Source: Burkholderiales bacterium (GTDB taxonomy: Bacteria; Pseudomonadota; Gammaproteobacteria; Burkholderiales; Burkholderiaceae_F). Taken from it: a stretch of DNA of 33,459 bases. Location: assembly GCA_020248785.1 (NCBI GenBank), contig JADCGX010000082.1, positions 1 to 33,459 on the forward strand. Direction: 5' to 3'. Under the pieces are notes generated by a model that was not told the origin of the DNA, did no database searches, and saw nothing but the letters and a program-made list of their open reading frames with translations. The position numbers and the translations under genes are program-made. Every line of letters starts with the position of its first letter. The stretch's first letter is position 1. Of this stretch, positions 1-7,726 are shown one piece after another.

Positions 1-237
1 GCTCTGGCCAGAAGTAGTCTTGCGCGGATCGGCTCTTCCGATGACCGCTCCGGCTTCGTGACAGGTCAGCCGTACGACGCCGCGGTCGCTGCGGCGGCCG
101 AACGACCGCAGTGACCGGCCGCGAACTGGCACTGCCGACCCAGAGGCGACATACGTCGACCGAGTCTCGTCGCCGCAAAGCTGCCGATCGTGTGGTTCGC
201 GATCGCCAATCCGGTCAAGGATTGAAAGGGAGATCGG
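1..237. other. Non-coding stretch at window start
   Basis: No convincing gene was found; the open frames here are short and low in plausible protein content. The stretch contains degenerate copies of a short motif (GATGACCGCT near 40-49 and CGAACGACCGC near 99-109). Related forms occur near 14934, 18566, 18660 and 18784, always between genes. It lies downstream of the leftward operon that ends at 238, so any terminator of that operon would be here, but I see no clear hairpin followed by a T-run. Confidence 0.4.
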
Positions 238-1479
238 CTACGGCTCGAAGCGCTCGAAGCGACTGCCACGCGCGAGCGCCTCGCGTTCCAGGGCCTGCAC
301 CTCGTCGGCCGTGAAGCCGGCGCGCTCGCAGGCCCAGCGATTGAACGGAAACACCGCCGGTCCGTCGACCGGCTTGCCGAACGCGCGGCGGCGCTTCAGC
401 GCCTCCGCCGCGACGGCCTCCACCTCGGCGTCGCTCGGGTGCAGCCAGCGGATCCAACGGTTGCCGAAGGCCACGTGCGTAATCTCGTCGCGCGCGATGA
501 AGTCGAGCGCGTCGGCCGTGGCCTCGTCGCCGAGGCGGCGAAAGCGCTCGGCGTTCCACAGCGCGCCGTCCACGCCCACCCATTCGCCGATGCGCTGGTG
601 CACGGCAAGCCGCACGGCCGGCGGAAGATCGGCCGTCATCTCCCATAGCTGGTGCGTGTGCGCATGGCAGCCGACCTCGCCGCCGAGCTGCTGCAGCCGC
701 TGCATGAACGCCTGCGCGTGACGCGCCTCGTCCCAGCATTGCCGCGCCATGTCGGCGGCGAAGGCCCACGGCAGCATGTCACATTCCAGCAGCAGGCGGC
801 AGCACGACTCCATCGTCGGCAGCTCGAGCTCGGTCAGGTTGTGATGCAAGAAAGCGATGGCCGACGCGCGCGCGTCCGTCGCCGGCTCGAACGGCTGCGC
901 CGGCTCGGTTCCGCGAAAGAGCCGCGCCGAGCGGCCGGGCGTGACGCCGGCGAGCTCGCCTAGCGACGCCGCCTCCGCAGGGACGCCTTCGCGCAGCGGC
1001 CACAGGCCCGGCTCCTCGGCGTCGACGCGGTGCAGCGGCGCGCGGTGCAGGCTGGCCGACATGGCGGCGAAGAGCTCGCGCGTCGGCTCGTCGAGCACGG
1101 CGGGCTGCGAAGCGGCGCGCTCGACCGTGTCTTGCAGTGAGCCTTCGAGCGCGCGGTGCAGCGCGACGTTGGTGCCGGCTGCGGCGGCGGATCGCAGGCG
1201 CTCGGCGGCGGCGCGTGCCGCGGCGCCGCGGCGCAAGCTGCGCTCGTTGATGTCGACGCCGAGCTCGCGCGAGCGCTGCAGCAACTGCTCCGTCCACAGT
1301 GCGAGGCGGTGCAGGTCGCGGCCGAGGCCGATCTTGGTCTGTGGCAGCCCGGCCTCGATGATCCAACGCGACAGCAGGCCGGCGTGCCAGGCGAACGCGT
1401 CGGCCGTGCCGGCGACGAAGGCGAGCGTCGCGTCAAGCGCTCGCATGTCCGGTCTCGCCTCCGATTTCGCTGCCTGCAT
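238..1479 (-). CDS. DUF455-family ferritin-like protein
   Basis: Predicted soluble helical protein of 413 residues, resembling the DUF455 (PF04305) branch of ferritin-like di-metal proteins. Candidate metal ligands are acidic residues E217/E219, an ExxH pair at E251/H254 (DEARH) and a second ExxH pair at E332/H335 (DEITH). A His-rich patch (CHAHTH, 271-276) lies between them. Family members are mostly uncharacterised; the fold suggests a di-iron oxygenase or hydroxylase, which is inference. The start at 1479 was chosen because GGAGG lies about 10 bases upstream; the open frame extends to 1536. The gene overlaps the end of the ABC ATPase gene by 47 bases and is the last gene of the leftward operon. 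Its co-transcription with transporter and sulfatase-fold genes suggests a tailoring role rather than housekeeping. Confidence 0.82.
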   Translation of the reverse strand: MQAAKSEARPDMRALDATLAFVAGTADAFAWHAGLLSRWIIEAGLPQTKIGLGRDLHRLALWTEQLLQRSRELGVDINERSLRRGAAARAAAERLRSAAAAGTNVALHRALEGSLQDTVERAASQPAVLDEPTRELFAAMSASLHRAPLHRVDAEEPGLWPLREGVPAEAASLGELAGVTPGRSARLFRGTEPAQPFEPATDARASAIAFLHHNLTELELPTMESCCRLLLECDMLPWAFAADMARQCWDEARHAQAFMQRLQQLGGEVGCHAHTHQLWEMTADLPPAVRLAVHQRIGEWVGVDGALWNAERFRRLGDEATADALDFIARDEITHVAFGNRWIRWLHPSDAEVEAVAAEALKRRRAFGKPVDGPAVFPFNRWACERAGFTADEVQALEREALARGSRFERFEP

Positions 1480-2260
1480 GACCGTGGAACCTCCGGTGGT
1501 CGGCTTCCGGCGCATTGTGCGGGCCCCGCGCCGCAAGCAGCAACGCCTGCATCGCCCGGTGGTGCGCGTCGCCGGTGAAACAGGCCGGTGGCCGCGGGTG
1601 CGGCGGCGCGTCGATGGCGATGCAGGTCGCCTGCGCCTCGTGCGTCAGCATCACCACCGCATCGGACAGGAAAGCCGCGGCGCGCAGGTCGTGCGTGACG
1701 ACGACGAAGCGGCTCGCCTGCGCCGCCAGCCGCGACAGCAGCGAGCACAGCTGCTCGGTGGCGCGGAAGTCGAGCGCGCTGAACGGCTCGTCGAGCAGCA
1801 CCGCCTCCGGCTGCGTGACGAGCGCCCGAGCGATCGCCGCGCGCTGGCGCATGCCCCCCGAGAGCTTGGCGACGGCGCTGTCGGCCCATGCCGCCAGGCC
1901 CAGGTCGGCGAGCATAGCGTCGGCCCGCTCGCGCCGCTCGGCGCCCGCCACGCCCTGGCACAACAGCCCGAACTCCACGTTCTCGCGCACCGTCTTCCAC
2001 GGAAAGAGGCTCAGCGACTGCGGTAGGTAGCCGAGCGAGCGCCGCGTGCCCGCGACCGGCTCGCCGAGCACGCGAAGGCTGCCGCCGCTCGGCGCGTGCA
2101 GGCCCGCCAGCGCCCGCAGCAGCGTGGTCTTGCCGCTGCCCGACGGGCCGCAGATCGACAGCAGGCGCACCGAGCCGGGCACCGTGAACGACAGGTTCTC
2201 GCAGACCGCGTGGCCGGGATGGCGCAGCGCGAGGCCTTGCGCGACGGCGAACGGGGTCAT
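1433..2260 (-). CDS. ABC transporter ATPase, SsuB/TauB type
   Basis: Cytoplasmic ATPase subunit of 275 residues that would drive the permease encoded just upstream. Visible motifs: Walker A GPSGSGKTT at 38-46, Q-loop in the LGYLPQ segment near 76-81, signature LSGGM at 133-137, Walker B VLLDEP at 154-159, and the switch His in VVVTHD near 190. These match the nitrate/sulfonate/taurine importer ATPases. The real start is the ATG at 2260, overlapping the permease stop as ATGA (4 bases), so the two are translationally coupled. The C-terminal 45 residues or so are His/Pro/Ala-rich and partly overlap the next gene; they look like an extension rather than a domain. The substrate cannot be told from the sequence. 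Confidence 0.93.
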   Translation of the reverse strand: MTPFAVAQGLALRHPGHAVCENLSFTVPGSVRLLSICGPSGSGKTTLLRALAGLHAPSGGSLRVLGEPVAGTRRSLGYLPQSLSLFPWKTVRENVEFGLLCQGVAGAERRERADAMLADLGLAAWADSAVAKLSGGMRQRAAIARALVTQPEAVLLDEPFSALDFRATEQLCSLLSRLAAQASRFVVVTHDLRAAAFLSDAVVMLTHEAQATCIAIDAPPHPRPPACFTGDAHHRAMQALLLAARGPHNAPEADHRRFHGHAGSEIGGETGHASA

Positions 2261-2997
2261 GCGGCGATCCGCTCGCGGCGCCACGGCGCCACGCGGTCGA
2301 ACAGCGAGCGCGCCAGCGCCACCATGGCCCAGCCGACGACGCCGATGACCAGCAGGTAGCACCACATGCCGTCGGTCGCGAGGTTCAGGCTCAGGTTCTG
2401 CAGCCGAAAGCCGAGGCCCGCGCTCGCGCCCAGCATCTCGGCTGCCACGACGCAGAACCAGCCTACGCCCAGGCCCGCCTGCAGGCCGCTCAGCGCATGC
2501 GCCGTCAGCGTCGGCACGATCACGTGCATCCAGCGCACGCGGCGGCTCGCGCCGAAGCAGCGCGCGATTTCCAGGTGCCCCTTGTCGATGTGCTCGGTGC
2601 CGAAGCGCAGCGACTGGTAGATCGGGAAGAAGGCGCCGAAGGCCACGACGACGATGGCCGGCGCGTTGCCCACGCCGAGCAGGGTGATCGTCAGGGGCCC
2701 GATCGCGATTGGCGGCGTGGCGCGCAGCAGCTCCAGCGGCCACAGCACCGCCCGCGCGAGCGCCGGCCGCGCGAGATGGAAAGCCGCGGCCAGCACCGCC
2801 GCCGCGAGCGCGAGCGCCACGCCCGCGGCCACGCGCTGCACGCTCGCGAGCAGGTCGGCGGCGAGCAGGCCGCTTTGCCACAGGCGCGTGCCCGCTGCGA
2901 GCACGTGCCCGAGGGCCGGCACGGCGTCGGCCGGGCCGGTGGGCAGCAGCGCCCACAGCACGACCCACGACGCGCCCGCGACCAGCCGCCACGACAT
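2257..2997 (-). CDS. ABC transporter permease, SsuC/TauC type
   Basis: Inner-membrane permease of 246 residues with about six hydrophobic segments. It carries the EAA-type cytoplasmic loop near the middle (from EHIDKGHLEIARCFGAS), which docks with the ATPase. Length and layout fit the SsuC/TauC/NrtB family. It starts 12 bases downstream of the binding-protein stop and ends in a 4-base ATGA overlap with the ATPase, so binding protein, permease and ATPase form one transporter unit. The unit is embedded in an operon with two sulfatase-fold enzymes and a ferritin-like protein, so the ligand may be a substrate or precursor for those enzymes; this is inference. Confidence 0.93.
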   Translation of the reverse strand: MSWRLVAGASWVVLWALLPTGPADAVPALGHVLAAGTRLWQSGLLAADLLASVQRVAAGVALALAAAVLAAAFHLARPALARAVLWPLELLRATPPIAIGPLTITLLGVGNAPAIVVVAFGAFFPIYQSLRFGTEHIDKGHLEIARCFGASRRVRWMHVIVPTLTAHALSGLQAGLGVGWFCVVAAEMLGASAGLGFRLQNLSLNLATDGMWCYLLVIGVVGWAMVALARSLFDRVAPWRRERIAA

Positions 2998-3009
2998 GAC
3001 TAAAGCGCC

Positions 3010-4044
3010 TCAGCGCGGCGCGACGCGACGCTCGAACGACTGCCATTGCGGCAGCGACTGGCGCACCGCGCGATACGGCTGCATCGCGAACGGCGGCGCG
3101 GCGAACGAGGCGCCGATGAGGCCTTTGCCGCGCAGGAACTCGGCCGCTTCGGCGAAAGCGGCTTCGTCCTTCGCCGAGACGTCCAGGCTCACGTCGGCCA
3201 GGCGCTTGGCCGATTTGTTCGGCTCGACGGCGGCGGCTTCCTCGAGCGCCGCGTCGGGCACGTCGAGCCCCGAGATCTCGCGGAACCAGGCGTTCGCCTG
3301 CTGCGGCTGCGCCGCGTACCACGCCCAGGCGAGGCTGAAGGCCTTGAGAAAGCGCTCCAGCGTCTCGGGCCGACGCTCGATCACATCGCTCGACGCGAGT
3401 ACGAAGGCCGATACCGGGCCGCAGCCGAGCATGCGGATCTTGCCGCGGGCCTGCCAGTCGGCGGGCAGCGGGTCGAAGCCGTAGAGCGCGTCGGCACCGG
3501 GCCAGACGCCCTGCTCGGTACGCATCAGCGCGGCCTGGCCGGCCATGTCGAGGTCGCCCCACTGGAGCTGCTTCGCGTCGACCTTGGCGTCGGCGAGCAG
3601 CTTGAGCGCTACGCGTTCGGCCGCGGCGCCGGTGGGGCCGAGCACGCGGGCGCGCTGCAGTTGCTCTATGGCGGTGATGCGCGAGGCCGGGTGCGTGTAC
3701 AGGCAGGTCCGGTTGACCATCATGCGACCGACGATGCGAAAGCGCGCCCCCTTGTCGATGAGCGCGGCGGCGGGCTGGTCGGCGGTGAGCAGCACGTCTA
3801 TCTGCCCGGCGAGCGCCGCGCGGTTGAGCGGCGCGCCGTACGCGAAGCCCACGTACCTCAGGTCGAGGTCGACGAGCTGCGCGATGTTGGTCTTCTGCAG
3901 CACGGCGACGAGCTGCCCCTGCGTGGCCCACGGCGTCTGCCATCCGAGGCGCAGCGGTTCGGCGGCGCGTGCGGTGCTCGCGGCGACCGCGGCAATAAGG
4001 GCGACCCAGGCGAGGGCGAGGCAGCGCGTAAGGGGCAAGGTCAT
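3010..4044 (-). CDS. Periplasmic substrate-binding protein, NMT1/SsuA-like
   Basis: Secreted binding protein of 344 residues. A signal peptide is clear at residues 1-27 (two-part hydrophobic core ending in STARA-AEP). The mature part starts LRLGWQTPWATQGQL, as in SsuA/TauA/THI5-like proteins that bind sulfonates, nitrate, pyrimidines or similar small ligands. It is encoded directly before its permease (12-base gap) and 63 bases after the second sulfatase-fold gene. The ligand is not predictable from sequence. An SsuA-like protein beside sulfatase-fold enzymes might suggest organosulfur uptake, but those enzymes lack the sulfatase active-site signature (see their entries). Confidence 0.88.
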   Translation of the reverse strand: MTLPLTRCLALAWVALIAAVAASTARAAEPLRLGWQTPWATQGQLVAVLQKTNIAQLVDLDLRYVGFAYGAPLNRAALAGQIDVLLTADQPAAALIDKGARFRIVGRMMVNRTCLYTHPASRITAIEQLQRARVLGPTGAAAERVALKLLADAKVDAKQLQWGDLDMAGQAALMRTEQGVWPGADALYGFDPLPADWQARGKIRMLGCGPVSAFVLASSDVIERRPETLERFLKAFSLAWAWYAAQPQQANAWFREISGLDVPDAALEEAAAVEPNKSAKRLADVSLDVSAKDEAAFAEAAEFLRGKGLIGASFAAPPFAMQPYRAVRQSLPQWQSFERRVAPR

Positions 4045-4107
4045 GGCGGGCTGGCGTGGTGGTCGATGAAGGAGGGGCCGGCGGCCGCAGGAGCGGCGCC
4101 GGTGCGT

Positions 4108-5526
4108 TCAGATCCGGTACCCCATGTCCTGCAGCGAGCGGCGCACGCTGCTTTCCACGCGGATCGAATCGCAGGCCGTTCCAGCCGAGCCGTTGTAGCG
4201 CTCCAGCGCCTGGAGCAGCGCGCCGGCCGGCACTGTGTCGCGCGTCGCCTGCCAGCGGCCGTCGGCGTCCTGCTCGAACAGGCGGTCGGGGCGCGGGCTC
4301 TCGCGCAGCCCGTAGATGCCGCCGGCCTCGGAATACTCGTAGTTCTGCCGCACGAGCTTGTGCGCGCCGAGGTAGACCGCTTCCTTGTAGAGCACGTGCC
4401 GCAGCGTCGCCTCGTGCATGCCGTGACGCAGCATCTGCGCCTGGTGCGCCACGAACTCGGCCGTGTCGCTGGTGTAGGCCTGCGCGATGCACATGCGCGC
4501 CGGGTAGCCGGCGTCCCCCCAGACGCTGCCGTGCAACGATTCGCCGTCGAGCGGGCCGAGCAGGCCGGGATGCCCGAGCCGGTCGAGCAAGGTGGGCACG
4601 AGGTCGATGGAGCGGATGCGCGTGTCGTGCACTGCAGGCCGCACGTCGGGCGCGTGGATGATCAGCGGCACCCGCAGCACGCCTTCGCTCAGCGAGTTGT
4701 GGTGGCCGTAGGAGTCGGCGTCGTACTCCTCGCCGTGGTCGGCGAACACGACGAGCAGCGCGTTCGAGCGCCGGCAGATGTCGAGCAGGCGTGCTAGGAA
4801 GGCCTCGAAGCGCTCGTGAAGGAAATGGTCAATGCCTTCCAGGTAGAGCCCGAAGAGCTTGTCGTAGTCGCCGCCAGCGTAGTAGTGCTGCACCACGCGC
4901 TTGTAGCGGTGCAGCAGGTCCAGGTCGGCCGGGTCGCGGTAGGTCTCGACGAGCTGGTCGCCGGGCGGCTCGTAAGGCGCGCCGATCTCGTCTTCGAGCT
5001 CCTTCACGCGCTGGCGGTAGGTGGGGCCGCCGAAGCGCAGGTTGTGGAAACCGTAGGGAATGTGGATGCCGCCGAAGTGCGCGCAGGCGACGACGCGGTC
5101 GGCCGCCTCCACGTAGTCGAGGAACACCTCGTCCTCCTCGACGAGGTAGCGGTCGATGTCGCGGTCGAAGCCGAGATGGCGGCCGAGGATGACGGGGAAG
5201 TCGACCTTCAGCACCGTCTCGTAGCCGAGCTTCTTGCCGGCGCTGAAGATCGTGTCGCGTGCGAGGCGCCGGTTGAAGATTTCGAACACGCCGTGATGCA
5301 GCGGCCACAGCCCGGTAAAAAACGACGCGTGCGAGGCAGACGTGTACGGTGCGGCGCTGATGCAGTGGGGGAAGTAGGCGCTACGGCCGATCAGTTCGTC
5401 GAGCAGGCTCGTCGAGCGGCCGCGCCGCAAGCGCGGGTACTTGCCCGGCCAAAGCGGCGACGGATCGCTCGCCAAGCCGTCCGAGCGCAGCGTGTCCAGC
5501 GACAGCAGGACGATCTTGTCGACCAC
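4108..5526 (-). CDS. Sulfatase-fold (alkaline phosphatase superfamily) hydrolase/transferase
   Basis: Protein of 472 residues starting at a GTG at 5526, one base after the stop of the upstream fusion gene, so probably translationally coupled. Alkaline-phosphatase-superfamily metal sites are visible: D11 in LLSLDTLRSD, D263/H264 in FADHGEEYD, and H275/H276 in YGHHNS. The position that holds Cys or Ser for formylglycine in true sulfatases (CxPSR) reads YTSASHAS, with T62 the likely nucleophile. A Thr nucleophile is typical of phosphodiesterases and phosphoethanolamine or glycerophosphate transferases in this superfamily, so phospho- rather than sulfo-chemistry is more likely. There is no signal peptide or membrane segment, so it should be cytoplasmic. 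Longer open-frame starts to 5661 lie inside the upstream gene and are rejected. Confidence 0.87.
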   Translation of the reverse strand: MVDKIVLLSLDTLRSDGLASDPSPLWPGKYPRLRRGRSTSLLDELIGRSAYFPHCISAAPYTSASHASFFTGLWPLHHGVFEIFNRRLARDTIFSAGKKLGYETVLKVDFPVILGRHLGFDRDIDRYLVEEDEVFLDYVEAADRVVACAHFGGIHIPYGFHNLRFGGPTYRQRVKELEDEIGAPYEPPGDQLVETYRDPADLDLLHRYKRVVQHYYAGGDYDKLFGLYLEGIDHFLHERFEAFLARLLDICRRSNALLVVFADHGEEYDADSYGHHNSLSEGVLRVPLIIHAPDVRPAVHDTRIRSIDLVPTLLDRLGHPGLLGPLDGESLHGSVWGDAGYPARMCIAQAYTSDTAEFVAHQAQMLRHGMHEATLRHVLYKEAVYLGAHKLVRQNYEYSEAGGIYGLRESPRPDRLFEQDADGRWQATRDTVPAGALLQALERYNGSAGTACDSIRVESSVRRSLQDMGYRI

Positions 5527-5527
5527 G

Positions 5528-7513
5528 CTACACGCGCGCCAGTGCCCGCAGGCGCGACAGGTCGGCGACGCGGAACTCGCGGCCGAGCTTGGCGGCCACG
5601 GTACCCAGCACCGACTCGAAGAGGTCGGCCATCGCTCCGAGTGCCGTGCGCAGCGACGCAACGTCGAGCATAACGGGGCGCGTGGCGGCGAGGCGTTCCA
5701 GGTCCGACTTCGTCAGCCGGCGTTCGAGCTCGCGGCAGCCCCAGCTCGGCTGCCCGCGCGAATGCAGCACGAGCGGCAGCAGCGCCTGCGTGCGCATCGC
5801 GTTCAGGCAGTCGTCGGCGTCCCACAGCTCGCCGCGCTCGATGCGGCCGTGCGCCACCCACAGCCAGCCGGCAAAGCGCTGGTGCAGGTCGGTGAAGTCG
5901 TGGGCGGCGGGCGCGTCGGGCGCGGCGGGGCGGGCCGGCGGGCGCGCGTCCGCCGCGCCCACCAGTGTCACGCCGCCAGGCGCCGCGCCGGCCGGGCCGG
6001 CGACGAGGTAGTGCAAGTCGAGCTTCACGACACGGCCGTCGACTTCGAGAAAGTGCACGTCGAGCTGCGGCAGCCCCATGTGCGTGGCGGCGAACTGCGC
6101 CAGCATCCGGCCTTCGCGGCCCAGCAGCTCGCGCACCGCGATGCGCGTCTGCGAACGCGCCGCCGGCGTGTCGCAGACGAAGCGCAGGTCGATGTCGGCG
6201 TGCGCGTCGCCGGTGCCGCGGGCGAGCGAGCCGTCGAGGATCAGCTGGCAGTCGCCAAGCGCGAGCATCGCCTTCGCCAGGCGCTCCAGCAGAGGCCACG
6301 CGGCCGCGGGCAAGCCCGGGCGCGGCAGGTCGTGCAGCACGTCGGCATGGAGCACGCGCGGCGCGGTGTCCAGCACCACGGGCTCCAGCACGCGCGGCGC
6401 CGCTTCGAGCGGATCGCGCTTCAGGTCGAACACCTCGACGCGGTCGCCGTCGTGCTCCCAAAGCACCTTGTAGCGGCCGTCGATGCGTACGCCCTTCATC
6501 GCTCGAAAGTGGGCGTACGGGGGCGCGTTCTGTGCCAGCTCCTCGCGGAAGAAGGTCTCGAAGTACGACACGTTCGGGCCGGCCGCATCGGCAGGCTCAC
6601 CGGCGAGCAGCGGCACGAGGCTCTCGCCTTCCATGGGCGGCCGCGAGAGGCCGAGCAGGTCGAGGATGGTCGGCGCCACGTCGACGAGGCGCACCGGCGC
6701 GTCGATCGTGGCCGCCGCATGGCCCGGACGACGAATGAACAGCGGCACGCGCTGCGTCGCCTCGTAGAGCAGCGCGCCGTGGCCTTCTTCCTCGGGATGG
6801 CCGCGCTCGCCGGCATGGTCGTTCGCGTACCAGCCGCCGAGGTCTTCGCCGTGGTCCGAGAGGCACACGACCAGCGTCTGGCCGAGCAGGCCGCGCTCGC
6901 GCAGGTAGGCGAATAGCTGCGCGAGCTTGCCGTCGCAGTAGGCGACCTCGGCCTCGTATGCATTGGGCACCGCCACCGGCGGCGCCTCCGGCGGCTCGTA
7001 GGGCCAGTGCGCGTCGAAAGTGTGCACGAACAGGAAGAACGGCGCGTCGCCATTCGCGTCGAGCCACGCGAGGCTGCGCCGCATCACCTCGTCGGCGCGC
7101 TTGAGCGCGGTGCCGCGCAGCTTCACGTCGACCACGTGCAGCGGGTTGCGCCCATCGGCCAGCGGCGGGATCTCGTCGTCGTAGTGGTCGAAGCCGCGGC
7201 CGAGCCCGTAGAACTTGTTCATGCCGGGGCACGACACGATGGCCCCGGTGCGCCGGCCGCTCGCCTTGAGCAGCTCGGCGAGCGTCGGCGCGTGCGGCGA
7301 CAGCGACTCGCGGAACAGGTGGCGGATGCCGTGCGTGTACGGCTGCTGCCCGGTGAGGATGCTGCCGTGGCTCGGCGGCGTGAGCGGCGCCGAGGAGGTG
7401 ACATCGGTGAAGACGGCCGACTCCTGGCGGAGGCTGTCGAGGCAGGGGAACCGGCCCGAATACGCCACGTCGGCGCGCAGCGTATCCAGCGAGATCAGCA
7501 ACACATTCTTCAT
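5528..7513 (-). CDS. Sulfatase-fold enzyme fused to a nucleotidyltransferase domain
   Basis: Two-domain protein of 661 residues. Residues 1 to about 375 form a sulfatase-fold domain: D10 in LLISLDTLRAD, T45 as likely nucleophile in PLTPPSHGS, D220/H221 in LSDHGED, H245 in EGHGALLYE. As in its neighbour, the formylglycine motif is absent. Residues from about 405 to 510 carry a nucleotidyltransferase signature, GS at 428-429 followed by D440 and D442 (GTGDAHADIDLRF), with a third acidic residue at D499 (VVKLDLHY). This matches the pol-beta-like fold used by aminoglycoside and protein nucleotidyltransferases. A helical C-terminal region follows. It is the first gene of the leftward operon, and its partner gene begins one base after its stop. 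The fusion suggests coupled nucleotide transfer and phosphoester chemistry on one substrate, which is inference. Confidence 0.9.
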   Translation of the reverse strand: MKNVLLISLDTLRADVAYSGRFPCLDSLRQESAVFTDVTSSAPLTPPSHGSILTGQQPYTHGIRHLFRESLSPHAPTLAELLKASGRRTGAIVSCPGMNKFYGLGRGFDHYDDEIPPLADGRNPLHVVDVKLRGTALKRADEVMRRSLAWLDANGDAPFFLFVHTFDAHWPYEPPEAPPVAVPNAYEAEVAYCDGKLAQLFAYLRERGLLGQTLVVCLSDHGEDLGGWYANDHAGERGHPEEEGHGALLYEATQRVPLFIRRPGHAAATIDAPVRLVDVAPTILDLLGLSRPPMEGESLVPLLAGEPADAAGPNVSYFETFFREELAQNAPPYAHFRAMKGVRIDGRYKVLWEHDGDRVEVFDLKRDPLEAAPRVLEPVVLDTAPRVLHADVLHDLPRPGLPAAAWPLLERLAKAMLALGDCQLILDGSLARGTGDAHADIDLRFVCDTPAARSQTRIAVRELLGREGRMLAQFAATHMGLPQLDVHFLEVDGRVVKLDLHYLVAGPAGAAPGGVTLVGAADARPPARPAAPDAPAAHDFTDLHQRFAGWLWVAHGRIERGELWDADDCLNAMRTQALLPLVLHSRGQPSWGCRELERRLTKSDLERLAATRPVMLDVASLRTALGAMADLFESVLGTVAAKLGREFRVADLSRLRALARV

Positions 7514-7598
7514 CTCTTGCTTTCCTCCGCTTGCCCGCCCGGCGCGCTCGCGGGTGAGCGAGGGCCGGTCGACGCGCGACGAATCTTAACGCGTGCAT

Positions 7599-7616
7599 AG
7601 GCCCGTCGACGGGCCT
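7599..7616. promoter_or_regulatory. 18-bp perfect palindrome between divergent operons
   Basis: AGGCCCGTCGACGGGCCT is its own reverse complement. It sits 85 bases before the leftward fusion-gene start and about 110 bases before the rightward ligase start, a natural place for an operator serving both units. No regulator gene is adjacent, so the role is inferred from position and symmetry only. Its centre is GTCGAC, which is also the site expected for the XamI-like restriction system in this window. Confidence 0.4.
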
Positions 7617-7726
7617 GCATTCGGCCTTGACGACCCCCGCGCTTCGCGTCGAAGATGTGGCGCTGCGGCACGCCGGTCGTCTGCCCGCGATCTCGTTTTG
7701 CGCCCCTCCATGCCATGCCCCACGCG

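Noticed and set aside
2261..4492. The 1019-codon frame containing the ABC ATPase
   Set aside because: Only the part after the ATG at 2260 resembles a protein; the rest is antisense-like Arg/Ala-rich shadow of the permease and binding-protein genes.
5527..5661. Upstream extension of the second sulfatase-fold gene (starts up to 5661)
   Set aside because: It lies wholly inside the preceding gene and is unlike the family; the GTG at 5526 is better.
4108..7513. Annotating the two sulfatase-fold proteins as arylsulfatases of a sulfonate/sulfate-ester pathway
   Set aside because: Both lack the Cys/Ser formylglycine motif and no flavin monooxygenase or other organosulfur gene is in the operon.
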